Assembly (NCBI GenBank): GCA_030704615.1
Contig: CM060733.1
Location: forward strand, 23,498,001-23,562,000
Length of the DNA: 64,000 nucleotides
From: Takakia lepidozioides
Lineage: Eukaryota; Streptophyta; Takakiopsida; Takakiales; Takakiaceae
Direction of reading: 5' to 3'
Made by a program: the position numbers and the translations under genes
Shown: positions 45,928-57,357 of the stretch, in pieces
Numbering within the stretch: position 1 is the first letter of the stretch
How the letters are laid out: each line of letters begins with the position of its first letter
Notes under the pieces: model-generated
What the model was told of the DNA's origin: nothing
The model's input: only the letters and a program-made list of their open reading frames with translations
The model's database searches: none

Positions 45928-46440
45928 ATCAGAATTAGATCTTGCTTGGTCGGACCTCTATTCTTCCCCTCCCTCTCTTTACTATTTTCATTACTTTGTA
46001 CTTGTAGTTGCCAAAGCCTCTCTTGGTGGAGGCCAGTCAGTCCGGGGTTTTTGGGCTGGGGTATTTTGCAGGAGCAGCACTGTGGAGGGATTTTGGTGTG
46101 GGGGTGTTGATGTTTTGGTTTCTTGTGTTTGGATCCCCCCCCCACACCTGCATGTTTGACTGTTCGCCATGTTAGTTTTGTGTGGGCGCTTGCTTTCATA
46201 GGGATTAGGCCAGATTTGATCACCGGTCAATCCTAGAGTATGCTGTCAGTGGTGAGGCTGGAGTGATGACCAGCAAGACCACCAATGTTTCTTCTATGGT
46301 GAGGCTGGGTTGATGACCAGCCAACCATAGGAGTTCTTGCGGTGGATGCAGGTGCAGGTGCCCTTAGCCACTGGGATATGACCCTTAATCCACAACAGGT
46401 GCTCACCCGTGTCACTATTAGAATTAGTACTAGAGCCTTA
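45928..46440. other. Spacer before Gypsy copy 2
   Basis: No reading frame of note. A near-duplicate of about 25 bases (GGTGAGGCTGGAGTGATGAC and GGTGAGGCTGGGTTGATGAC) occurs at about 46251 and 46299. Confidence 0.35.
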
Positions 46441-46509
46441 TAGTGTCATCCAAGACCTGAGGGTCCACCTCCTGTTCCTCCTCAGCAGTGTCATCCTGAC
46501 GGAGGAGGC

Positions 46510-47574
46510 ATGGGAGGCATGGGATTTATGTGTGGGGCAGCACTACCACTAGTGCAGGTGGAGTCTGCTGCAACCGTCACTCGAAGAGCAGCACAAGTTC
46601 CTGAGCCACGAGGTGCAGAGGTGGAGTTAGATCCACAGCGTGGGGAGACAAGCCGTCAGGCTAGGTTGCCTCAATCATTCATCTTGGCGGAGACAGTGTC
46701 GACGACATCCATGGCACCTAATTCTCGCCCCACGGATACCGAGGCGGAGGTTATTGTGTCATTGGGAAGAGCTACACGTGCAGCACTGACACCTGCCGCC
46801 AAGGCTTGTGCAGCCAGTGTGTTGTTGGGGGCGGCCACCTTTGTATGTCAGGCCCCATTGTTCTCGGCAACCATGATTGCGACGCCGGGGGTAAGACCAG
46901 CTGCAGTGTTCAGACTAGCAGCAACACTATGTGAGAATGGGGAGATCACTTCATCTTCTGCGGAGTTAGTGGAAGGTGTAGTGGCAGAGGGATCCTCGGA
47001 TTTGAGGGTCAAGACTGCCACGGCTGCGCCATGGCAAGCTGCAGCTGCCAGGTTGACGGAGCTGCCAGCTAGGCCAGCCTTTGAGCGCGCCATGGTGACA
47101 CATGGAGTTGTCTTGTTAGACAACCAGGATGGCATTTTCTCTTTGAGTGGACCGGCAGGCAAGAGGTACCGGCCACTGCTGGTCTTGTTGGACTCGGGAG
47201 CTCAGCCACTGATGTTGGGCAGAGCTGCTATTGCAGGTTTGGGCCTCATGGAGGCGGATATGGAGCCTTGTCATTTCCAGATACAAACATCTCTGGGAGG
47301 ATCAGAGCAGGCTCGGGGCATGACATGGCGTGAGTTGGCCATTAGACTACAGCCGGATCATCCTATAGATGGCTCAGTGATGCGAGTCAAGGCCATTGTG
47401 ACAAATGCGGTCTCTTACGATGTCCTCGTTGGTGGGGCAGTGTTATATCCCATGGGCTTCACCCTGGATTTTTGGGAGGAGTCAGCACCCTACAGGCCTG
47501 GATGGCAGTCAGGGGATGGTCGTCGTGTACACATCCCTGTGATATTCATTGGGGGTGTTGCTGCTACCCAATAG
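46510..47574 (+). pseudogene. Gypsy linker and aspartic protease (copy 2)
   Basis: A 354-codon frame aligning with 3160-4215 of copy 1. A long Ala/Thr-rich linker leads to VLLDSGAQPLMLG at about 47188-47226, the retropepsin active site (DSGA), which is intact here. It is followed by the IAGLGL and DVLVGGAVLYPMGF segments of the fold. The frame closes with TAG at 47572, where copy 1 reads CAGCGA, and reopens at once in the same phase through the linker into the methyltransferase. The encoded enzyme would cleave the polyprotein. Confidence 0.85.
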
Positions 47575-47580
47575 GGCAAG

Positions 47581-49119
47581 ATGCCAACACTAGCAGCCTT
47601 CACAGTTGCAGTTAGTTGGCCTGAAGAGTTGCTGGAGGGCAATGCCCAAGCAGAGGATGTGCCACCTCCAGCAGAGCAAGATGACATGCATGGTATGGCG
47701 GAGTTGTCTGCCATGGTTGCTCACATTCCATTGTGGGGTACAAACAAGGATTTGCAGCAGACTGCTGATAGACGGGTGCAACAAGCCTGGGTAGAGGCCT
47801 TCGCACCGTTAGGAGAGGAGGAGAGTGCGGTGATTGCACCAGGACTACCTCAGTTGTCGCCATTGGACATCACACCTCTTGTGTGGCAGTGCCCGGATGA
47901 AGGCATATGCCTTCTGGACTTGTTTGGCGGGATCAGCACTGGATTGGCTGCAGTGCTGTAGGCAGGTGTACGAGTTTGATGTTACCTGTATGTGGAGAGG
48001 GATGAGACTGCACGACGCGTCTCACTACGCCATGTTGCTCAATTGGTGCAGCAGTACCCTAATTTGTTGCCAGTGTTTGCAGTTCGTGGATACCAACAAG
48101 CATTTCCAGCAGACATCTCTTTGCTGGGGGCGCATGGTTTGGAGCGGGTTGACCCTATTCACTTGGTAGTGGCAGGTTGGCCCTGCCAAGGGCATTCATC
48201 AGCCGGGCATGGCAATGGGTTACAAGACTCAAGATCACGCCTATTTTGGGAAATGTTGAGGGTCCTATGCTATTTACAACTTTAGCAGACAGACTCTCCA
48301 GCATATATCTTGGAGAATGTGCCATTGATGGGTGATTCTCGGGCCAAGGTGATGGCCAGTGTGCATCAAGTGCGGTCTTGGCTTGGGTTAGCAGTGTTGC
48401 TGGATGCTGCTGCAGTGGGATCACGGGCTCATCGCCCACGACTATGGTGGACCAACTTGATGCCACCTGCACTACTCAAGCGTGCATTTGATGGGGTGTA
48501 GCGGCCACCACACCTGACAGTGGATAGCATTTTGGACATAGGGAGACAGTCTCAGCGTGTGAGACACGATGACCGATCACCTTTGGCAGTGGTCAATAAG
48601 GTGGGTCTACACTGCTCAGTTTTCCAGGATCCCATTCTTTTCGGGATGGTGGACCTGGCCTCTTGTGGGATAGCCAGTTGCACCAATTAGTGGAGCCCAA
48701 TGCTGACGAGCGCGAGCGGGCGATGGGTTTTACCACTGGTACCACGGCGGTGCCATCTCTTTCTGAGGCATCACGTCGTCAGGTGTTGGGGCAAGCAATG
48801 GACCTCAATTGCTTGACTTGGATTATCAGCTTAGCTATGGCTGAGCAACGCAGAGTACGGAGTACACTTCCCTTGAGGGTCTCCCTGCCTACCGAGACGG
48901 TACAGGCAGCGAGTGGGGGCGAACAGGTGAGGACCACGAGGTGCAGGCCGCATCCATGGCACACGTGGGAGTGCTCGAGGTTCAGAAGGAGTTGGCAGCC
49001 AAGGCGGCGGTGATGGATGAGGTTGGGGATTTTTCTCGGGTTGAGGAGGTCCTCAAGGATGGGTTGATGGGGCAGGATGAGACATTGTCACTGACAGAGG
49101 AGGTAGTGGTCACTGCTTA
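47581..49119 (+). pseudogene. C5-cytosine DNA methyltransferase domain of Gypsy copy 2
   Basis: After a 105-residue linker in the protease frame, motif I reads LLDLFGGISTGLAAVL (about 47908-47960). Then come YLYVERDETARRVSLRHVAQ (motif II-III region), HLVVAGWPCQGHSSAGHGNG with the catalytic Cys codon at 48184-48186 (motif IV), SRSRLFWEMLRVL, ENVPLMGDS (motif VI, about 48313), and GSRAHRPRLWWTNLMPP (motif VIII-like). After a frame change at about 48600 comes ERERAMGFTTGTT ... RRQVLGQAMDLNCLTW (motifs IX-X). The motif order is the unpermuted I-to-X order. The spacing and the motif VIII sequence look closer to Dnmt3/DRM than to Dnmt1, although PCQ is a Dnmt1/CMT-style site. Four in-frame stops break it, but all catalytic residues are present. 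Activity would be cytosine-5 methylation of DNA. Confidence 0.88.
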
Positions 49120-49239
49120 AGAGATTGACGGGACGCGTCTTCTACCTCTAAGCCTGCTGGACTCAAGGTTGCAGTCACGGAGGACAACTGCGAACCTGAT
49201 GTTGGACCTATAGTCACCGGAGGAGAGAGACGACGTATA

Positions 49240-50853
49240 CGGCGGTTCTTGAGGGTTTACATGAACTGCTTTGCCTTCAGTTTGAAGGACTTAAGCACTG
49301 AAGGGTCAACAGATTCGCATTGAATTGGCTACTGACACGCCAATCTTTCGGAGACCCTATAGATACAGTGACATGGAGAGGTCCTTGATTCAGATGAGAA
49401 CTCATGACCTTTGGGAGGCTGGTTTGGTGGAGCTATCTGGGGGAGAGTATGCTTCAGCCACAGTGATGCCAGCCAAGAAGGATGTCTATGGCAATTGGAC
49501 GGAGAGACGTATGTGCAGTGATTACCGGCCTGTAAATCGTCAAACCAAGTCCGATAGGTATACCATGCCGACACCAGAGGAGATCTTTGATGTCATTGGG
49601 CATGCCAAGGTCTTTAGCACTTTGGATTTACGATCCGGATATCACCAGTTGCCGATCAAGGAGGCGGATAAGCAAAAGACGGCATTCTGGGGGATCAATG
49701 AGCATGGGAAGGATTGCCTATACCAGTGGCGGTTCTTACCAATTGGGCTTAAGAACGCTTCGGTAGAAATTCAGAGAGAGTCGTGGACTACGGTGGAGGA
49801 GCATGAGAGACACCTTCAGTTGATAGTTGAGTGCTTGAGGGCGTACGGATTGAAGTTACATCCGAGGAAGTGCAAGTTTTTCCGAGTATCTGGGTCACAT
49901 GATATATCCTAGAGGATTGGGGGTACAGCAGACTAAGGTAGAGTCCATTGCACAGATTCCACGTCCCACGGATGTGAACCGAGTTCGAGCTTTCATGGGG
50001 TTAGCAAACTATTATAGACGGTTTGTTAAGGGATTTAGTGCCATTGCAAAGGCTCTAACGAAACTGACCAATGTGGACCAGGAGTGGCAGTGGGAAGATG
50101 AGCAAGAACAAACTTTTCAAGAGCTCAAGGCGAGGTTGACCTCGGCGCCCATCTTGAGACGACCTATCAGGGGGCGTCATTTTCAGCTGCATACAGATTG
50201 AAGCATGCTGGGGCTTGGAGCGGTGATCACATAAGTGGATGATGAGGGAAGAGAATTTGTAGTGGCTTATGCTAGCCGCTCGAACAACGCTGCAGAGTCT
50301 AAGTATAGCTCATATGAGGGAGAATGCTTAGCTTTCAGTGTGGGCCGTGGCACACTTCAGGTATTATCTATACGACAATCTCTTCACCCTTGTCACGGAT
50401 CACCAACCACTCAAGTGGTTGATGGAGTCAGACAAGCTTACGGGGAAGCTTGCACGGTGGGCACTCATCCTTCAAGAGTATGACTTTCAGGTTGTGCATC
50501 GACCGGGTTTGGTCAATCGGGATGCAGATGGGTTGAGTTGCAATCCATGCACGAGCCAGCAGGATGACACTGGAGCTCGGTGGCATGGTGAGACGGATGA
50601 GGAGATGGTGCCCGGATGGCATGCATCTGCATTTCTGTGTATCTTGGCAGCGGAAGGCCAGGTTGGACCTGCAATAGGGATGACTGTAGATCAAGTGTCT
50701 GAGGACCCTGAGGCCAACAATGAGCAAGGTGGCGCCAAAGATATACATGAAGATTCAGCTGTGTTGGACTATCTCCGCATTGGAGACACGGCAGCCACTG
50801 TGACTACCAAGGAGAGGGATCGGATCCTACAACGAGCCAAGAGGTTCAAGTAG
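49240..50853 (+). pseudogene. Gypsy reverse transcriptase and RNase H (copy 2)
   Basis: RT begins in FLRVYMNCFAFSLKDL and continues with TDTPIFRRPYRYSDMERSLI, STLDLRSGYHQLPI and YQWRFLPIGLKNA. Compared with copy 3, about 30 residues carrying YIDD are missing after EIQRE (near 49785), so the polymerase is inactive. After a frameshift near 49895 the connection domain continues (RVRAFMGLANYYRRFVKGFS). RNase H has the TD and DHQPLKWL blocks and ends at about 50540. The acidic stretch up to 50853 is the linker before integrase. Confidence 0.87.
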
Positions 50854-50899
50854 GAAGGGACACACCTGCTCCGAGTGTGGGAAGATGGTCGAATGAGGA

Positions 50900-52177
50900 T
50901 TGTGCCTCACCCAACAGCGGGCACGGTTAGTGCGGCATGCCCATGAGGAGTTGGGGCATTTTGGGGTGCGACGCACTCATAGTCTACTGCAGGGGCAGTA
51001 TTGGTGGCGTGGTATGCAAACAGAGGTACAACAATTTGTGGCTAGGTGCATGGTGTGTGACAGGGTGCATGCTTCATTCAACGCCCCTACACCACAATTG
51101 CACCCTCTTTCGATCATGGGATTGGGCTATAGGTGGAGTCTTGACTTCGCAGGGCCGTTATCATTGACCATGCGCCACAACAAGTACGTGTTGGTGATGG
51201 TGGAGCACTTTTCCAAGTGGATCGAGTTGGTTCCATTGCCTGATAAGGCTAGTGAGGGAGTTGCGTATGTATTCTTGGATTGTGTACTTAGCCGATTCGG
51301 TGCTCCAGCTGAGGTACTCACGGACCAAGGGAGAGAGTTCTTGGGGGAGTTTCAGGCGTTGTGTGACAAGGCCTTGGTAGACCACCGCACCACTTCTCGG
51401 GATCATCCTGAGGCAGATGGCTTGGCAAAGAGGGTTGTTCAGAGAGTGAAGAGGGGTTTGCGCAAGTATGGCTTGCAGAAGGGACACCTAGGAGATTGGG
51501 ACCTTCAGTTACCTTGGTTAACCATGGGCTAAAGGTTCAACAAGCAAGCATCACTTGCCTCTTTCTCACCATACTTTCTTCGCTTTGGCCGAGAGCCGGA
51601 TTTGATCCATTCGTAGAGAAGCTGCTACAGTTCTCAACCTTGACGATCCGGACATGTGGGCACGTGCATGTGATCAGCGTGCAGAGTTGTTCAAGAAAGT
51701 CATGCCCATGGCTTTCGAGAACCTTGCCATTGCACAACATCGTGATATGTTGAGGTATGCTATCATACGTGGTGGGGCTATCGTCCTGGGGTTCGGAGAT
51801 TTAACCCTGGTGACTATGTTTATCTGCAGCAGACTGCTCATATGACCTTGGATGTGACTGCAGGACGTACTAATTTGAGGGTTTGAGAGGTGTTGCCCTC
51901 AGGAGTCCTGATCTTGGAGGGTCAGGATGGCATGATTTGGAAGGACCATGTGCGTAATTGCGCGTCATGTCACCTTCCAAATGTTGAAGGAAGGGTTGAC
52001 CCAAACCTGGCAGTGGTACCTGCAAGTTTGAGGTGCATGTTGTGTGGGTCTGCTAGAGGGGCAGCCACCATGCTGGTGTGTGATCGATGCTCTAGAGGTT
52101 GGCATATGGGATGCTTGACTCCACCTCTTGAGATGGTTCCTGATGGGGATTGGTTATGTCCGCATTGCATTGGATAG
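50900..52177 (+). pseudogene. Gypsy integrase with C-terminal PHD finger (copy 2)
   Basis: The zinc-binding HHCC domain (HAHEELGHFG ... CMVCDRV) and DDE core (SLDFAGPL, LTDQGREF, DHPEADGLAK) are open from 50900 to 51532. After a stop and frameshifts the C-terminal domain follows (VWARACDQRAELFKKV-like, then VLPSGVLILEGQDG). The last 50 residues form a PHD finger: CMLCGS, CDRC, HMGC, CPHC, with the aromatic WHM and DWLC spacing of the family. The stop is at 52175-52177. PHD fingers usually bind methylated or unmodified H3 tails; here it sits where many plant Gypsy integrases carry a chromodomain. Confidence 0.87.
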
Positions 52178-52438
52178 TGGGAATAGATACAACCATGGAA
52201 AGGCTAACAAGAAATGCAAGGCCAAGCTACTAGGAGACCTTGAACACACGAGATCCTGGCTCAAGTTCACAGATTGCAAGACGGCGACTAACGATGGGGC
52301 TACTCTTGTACCCGGCCTCTTGGTCTAGAGAGTTTGAGTACAATAGGGACAGTGATAGAGGACTTAGTACGGCTGTGGCTATTACATCTTGTAGCTATCT
52401 GGAGTTAGAGAGACCTATCCACCAGTTAGGGGGGCGAT

Positions 52439-52943
52439 TGTGGCAGACTACTTTATTGTGCATATATGTGTGGTGTAGTTTGGACAACGATGTAGTTATG
52501 TAGCGATACGTATGCGCACGACAGCTATCAAGTTAAATAAACACAGTGTGAAACTAACTAGAATAAAATCTAGTTATTTGTATTTAACACTTGGATTTAG
52601 TTCAAGTGTTAAGTCAGGTGTCAAGTTTAGTTTGACACCTGAACCGTCTTATCTTCACGAGAGCGTCAGTCGTGCGGCTCATCTCTCTCGAGTTGAGCCT
52701 GCATGACCGAGCTCCTTCACTGCTTAGAATCTGAGTGTGCTTATGAAGGGAGAATAAGATGTTGTGGGGTGGAGTCCCCATAGCTTGGGGTGCCCCTGGC
52801 TTGACTCTTAGTTTAACGAGTGATGGTGTCAACAGTGTGATTTTAGTTTTCAATCTATTGTGGCAGACTACTTTATTGTGCATATATGTGTGGTGTAGTT
52901 TGGACAGCGATGTAGTTGTGTAGCGATACGTATGCGCACGACA
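52439..52943 (+). repeat. 3' terminal repeat of Gypsy copy 2 (A-B-A)
   Basis: A 52439-52523 (TGTGGCAGACTACTTT ... GCGCACGACA), B 52524-52858, second A 52859-52943. The two 85-bp A copies differ at two positions. B has three perfect stem-loops: 52555-52562 with 52569-52576, 52585-52593 with 52603-52611, and 52615-52624 with 52632-52641. Sequence identity to copies 1 and 3 is low except for short conserved islands, but the layout is the same. Confidence 0.85.
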
Positions 52944-54659
52944 TGTGCTTCAACAAGAAGATGGTGTCCTACCAACCCTGTGATTGGCCCGAACTCATTT
53001 GTCACTGTGTGCAGGTTTGTGGGCAATGCCCGGGTATTAATCTCGTCTTCACCTATGCATGTTGAGGACCAATGCTTCATGAGATAGATAGGTGGAGGTA
53101 GAGGACCAAATTGAGGAGGGCTTATCGTGTACATCTGGGAGCCCACAAATGATTGCAGAGGGTTTATTTCTTTTTGCTTGACACAAGCATGGTGAATTGC
53201 TGGATTTTGCATTCCCAGCACATGAGCCTGGGGAAGTCACTTCCAAATATTCCCAACCGACGTGCAAAAAAATATAGGGTGCAATTTATTTAAAAATAAA
53301 TAAATAAATATAGAAACATTTAAATGAATGGATACATTATATTGTGATTAGGGAATTTCAATGAATATAGGGTTTAAAATAATGATTCATTTTAAATTTT
53401 GCTTAAGACTACTATAGGGTTGAGATAATACCTGTGGACACGTGTTGTGCATTTAGAGTTTAGAGTCTAATGGTAAGGGAGGGGTTTAAGCGCGGGGGTT
53501 TCCCTTTATTCTAATGGTAAGGGCGGGAGTTTCCTGTTGATGTCATCCGTGAGGGCCGGATTTTAATTACAAGATTACCTTCGAATCCCTATGGATTAAT
53601 AACTACGAGAAACTTGCTTGGGTGGATGGTCAACTGGAAGCACGAGAAGCAGCAGTGGCAGACATAGTACGAGGAGGGCCAAGGGCAACAGAGACGAGAA
53701 GAAGCTTCGAGGGAATATTTTTTGGAGCCCTGTCACTGGTGGGATAATCGGGGCAGAAAGGTGAATGTGCACAAAGAGAAGCAGACGACAAGATGCATCG
53801 CAAAGTTTCTTGTCGATTGTCATCCGAGAGAGCCGGATTTGACCAACCACACCAATTATGGTGTTATTAAATTATTTCTCAAAATCTAGAGAACAATTCA
53901 AATATGATCATACCGACAACAAGTGGATAGATGTAGATTCAAGTATTACTTTAGTCACTATGACTTTTGATAGAGTGTAGAACGTTTACACCTTGAATGG
54001 TGATGATGCGAATGCTTAAAATGAATTTATTTCAATCAAATAATAAATTAAATTGTCTTGGAAAAAAATCTTTTATTGTATTATTAATATAGGGTGTTTA
54101 ATATTTGTTTAAAATAATAAAATGTTATTTAAAATATCATATAAAAAATTCACCATATTACAAAATTATGTAATTATGAGATACTAAAAAATACCCAAAA
54201 TAAAAGTAAAATACCACCCTACAAAATATTCATTTATCTCACGTGCCCTATACAAATGATAAAGAGTGACTTCCTCGGGCACATGAGGGCAATTGGTGGG
54301 GAGCCTCTAACCCATCTTCAGTATAATTTGGCACTAGCCTGACAGTCGACACTTTCATGACATTGGAAATAAGTAGATCACCTCCACATCCTTCAGCCCA
54401 ATGTGTGGGCAATACATCATTCCCGTACAACAACTTGTAGGTGTAGGTGTACCCACGTGCAAGACTCATATACACGTCTCTATTTGTCCCATATGCAACT
54501 CAGCATTCTCAGCATTCATGTGCCTTGGGATGTGTTGGCAGAGAGCCCGTTGGATCCGAGCAAGGTAGTTGAATTCAACGAACAACGTAGTTCAATTCAA
54601 TATTGGTGCAAGGTTGTTTCTACTGCTCATAGCTGGGGTGTGAGATTATGGTTTGGCTG
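52944..54659. other. AT-rich intergenic stretch
   Basis: Apart from the AATATAGGGT-type repeat at 53268-53460 and further copies of that motif near 54089, I see no gene. The short frames are not convincing. Confidence 0.4.
53268..53460. repeat. Short dispersed repeat, copy 1 (AATATAGGGT type)
   Basis: Starts AAAAAAATATAGGGTGCAAT and ends near GGACACGTGT. It aligns loosely with 55396-55600, including the flanking TTCCAA.TATT. Internal TATAGGGT motifs recur. Possibly a MITE; terminal structure is unclear. Confidence 0.5.
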
Positions 54660-55375
54660 ATTGTTGGTTTCACTTGTATGTGCATGAAATGCGGGAGCAT
54701 AGGGAATGCACTCGAAGTGTTCAAAAAAATGGTTGTACGAAATGTGGCCTCATGGAATCCAATGATAGCAGGATATGCTAAGTTGGGTGTGGTAGGGCTT
54801 TCAAAATGATGAAGAAATGATGCGAAAGGGGTGAGTTCTAACAAGGTCACATTCAGTTGTTTGCTGAATGCATGTGCCAGCCCGGCAACCATGGAAAAGG
54901 GCAAAGAGGTCCATTTGGACATCATTAAATCTGGAATTGCTCCAGATGTTATTTTGGAGAGTGCCCTAACTTAGCTTTCATATATTCCAGATGTGGGAGT
55001 TTGAGGGATGCATGTCAAGTGTTTGACAATGTGACTGAACGAGATGTTATCTCCTGGAGTGCGATGGTTACAGGTTGAGCATGGTTGCGGTAGGGAGGCT
55101 TTTCAGTTGTATGAGCAAATTATGCAGGAGGGGGTGATGCCCAACAATGTCACATTCATTTCCGTCCTCAATGCATGTGCCAGCATGGCAGGCTGCAATA
55201 GGAAAAAGAGGTCCGCAACAACATCATTGAACTGGAATCCAGATATTAATTTGGACAAACCCTTGTTAACGTGTATGCCAGTGTGGGAGCATAGATCATG
55301 CTCGTCAAGTGTTCAACAATATGGTTGAACAAGATATTGTTTCATGAAATGCTGGGATCCAAGGGGAGGCCACTT
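54660..55375 (+). pseudogene. PPR-protein relic
   Basis: In shifting frames the translation gives plant PLS-type PPR pieces: MQEGVMPNNVTFISVLNACA, LNACASPATMEKGKEV-like, IKSGIAPDVI-like, and ASWNPMIAGYAKLG-like. Stops and frameshifts are frequent. Order and spacing are those of tandem PPR repeats. It is closely similar to the relic at 44075-44420, so both probably derive from the same expanded family. Confidence 0.75.
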
Positions 55376-55395
55376 CCAAGTATTTCGATACTACG

Positions 55396-55600
55396 TACAA
55401 AAAAATATAGGGTACAATATATTCTTGGCAATAAAATTTATAAAATGATTACAAATAGATATGGGTACCAATAAATCGTGGTTTCAAAATTTAAATTAAT
55501 ATAGGGTGTGAAATAGAGAAGTTATTTATTTATTTTTTACAACTACCAATAGGGTCCTGATAAATACATGGGACACGTGTCGTCTAGTTACTGGTTTATT
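55396..55600. repeat. Short dispersed repeat, copy 2 (AATATAGGGT type)
   Basis: Starts AAAAAAATATAGGGTACAAT and contains ATAGGGT motifs and GACACGTGT near its end. Companion of 53268-53460. It follows the PPR relic directly. Confidence 0.5.
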
Positions 55601-55905
55601 AGGTGGGCAGACTAGTCATATGTGTTCGAATTTCTAAGTTCTAGGATGAAAACTGCAAACAAGGGCGGATGTTCATCTAGTTTTTCCATGTGAGTAGGGT
55701 TGCATGAAGAAACGAGAGAGGGTAATAACCCGTCATCATGTCGTCCTCAAGTTTTTTGACGCCACAAGTAGTCATCCGCATCACCATGGTTGTCTCTATT
55801 GCGTACATCACGATGTTTATAAGGTCTTCAGACAACTGGCTGAATTTTGCTTTGGGATTGTCCTTAAGAAACAAAGATAAAACCTTGATCAGTCCTAACC
55901 CTTAA

Positions 55906-56754
55906 GGGCCCATGAGACCCGTTTCGGGTTTCTAACTTTCTAGGAAGTAGATTTTCCTATGTATTTTTTAATGCAGGTGTTAATATTTTTAATGACACTG
56001 GCTGCAATTAATATTCTGACAGCATGGTCCACCCTCTCACATTGAAAACAACAAATTTTAATGAATTTTCAGACCTGCACATTCTCTAGAAAACCCAAGA
56101 GTCATGAAATTGGAGCATGAAACAAGGACTATGTAGAGTTGGCTATCTACGTGGCGAGTCATAATTGGCCCCACAGTTGGGCCCACTCAGGAGCCCTCTT
56201 TCTAATATTCTACCATGTTGGATTTATCATTTGTTTTGACCAGACTCACTATTGTAGTGTATTCCACACCCTCACCGCGGGGATTGAGTAAACATCTAAT
56301 TACAAGGAGTTAAGTTTTGCAATTGGCTCACCATGAATTGCTAAGCTATGGAGATCATTTTGAACCCCACCCCCCATAAGCACATACAATGGACCCTTAT
56401 AATAAAAAAAGGTTCTTTGGCTTGAAAGTTTTACAATACTTAGCTATGATACCATACCACATTTCTATGTGCGAGGTAGGAGCAGGAAAAATCATTTCGT
56501 CACTCAAAGAGCTTGGTCAAAGCTCAAGTTTCATACTTTGCAAAATCCAAAACAAGAAAACCCCCAACCCTAAAACACTAAGATCTCTCTTGTCGTGTGT
56601 GAATTTCTCCACAATTTGTCGGGCAAATGTATATGGTAGGTAAGGTGAATATGGTAAGGTTCAAATTTTTGGATCTAATGTGGTAGGTGTGTAGCCTCCA
56701 TTAACTCGCCGTAGGTTACTTTTCTTGGGGCTGAAATTTGCCCAAAGCGGGCCC
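55906..56754. mobile_element. TTAA-flanked non-autonomous element (piggyBac-like)
   Basis: TTAA lies on both sides (55902-55905 and 56755-56758). The ends are GGGCCC inverted repeats within a longer 14-base inverted match (ACCCTTAAGGGCCC). The duplicated block B has a single TTAA at 61827-61830 in the corresponding place, which looks like the empty site. No transposase is encoded. The superfamily is inferred from TTAA only. Confidence 0.7.
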
Positions 56755-57357
56755 TTAAGGGTCAAGGGAAGAGGTAAAGTTCATCTTTGAGGATTTTCTT
56801 GGATTTGAGAATACAAATTGTGTCTCCCTCTCCTTTGGCAACAACCTCCAAATCCAAGAAAGTTCAAGGGTAAGAACTTTATCTGACAAAGTTCAAGAAA
56901 CCCCTTGTCATGCCCGGATTCTGAAATTGCCCGAGCTTAGGATTGTAACCATAACCCCTTGGGGCCACCGCTTGGGCCCAAAGCAACATAATCCAATGAC
57001 CAAAATATTCTACTTGCGACGTCACTACACTACAGTTGGAATTTTTTGGTGGTGCTTTACATTCCATAATGTAAACTTGACATGATAAAAGTATCATATG
57101 GCACAATGTGCAATAGCTATTCTCTATGTCCAAACAGAAGTTGGGTGTTTGAGAATAATGCATCAATGGCAAAAAAATGTGACTTTGCAATACTTTGGTC
57201 CACGGCTCATTTTTTTGTCCGCTCACATATTTGCAATATATATGGTTGATTGTCACATCTGCACATGTAGGCACATCTTCCTCACACTCATTGTTACAAT
57301 TGTTCTAAAGTCCCAAGTTAAGTTGTTTATTTCTCAAAGTCAAGAATTAGGTGCAAT

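Larger units (their letters stand above)
46441..52943 (+). mobile_element. Gypsy element copy 2 (methyltransferase/PHD family)
   Basis: This copy holds the fullest domain set in the window: distal gag linker, protease, methyltransferase, RT, RNase H, integrase, PHD finger, polypurine tract (AGTTAGGGGGGCGAT) and an A-B-A terminal repeat ending at 52943. The 5' LTR, leader and main gag domain are absent; the left limit is where similarity to copy 1 begins. Numerous stops and small deletions, including the RT catalytic box, make it non-autonomous. Its terminal repeat is much diverged from those of copies 1 and 3, suggesting a separate subfamily. Confidence 0.9.
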
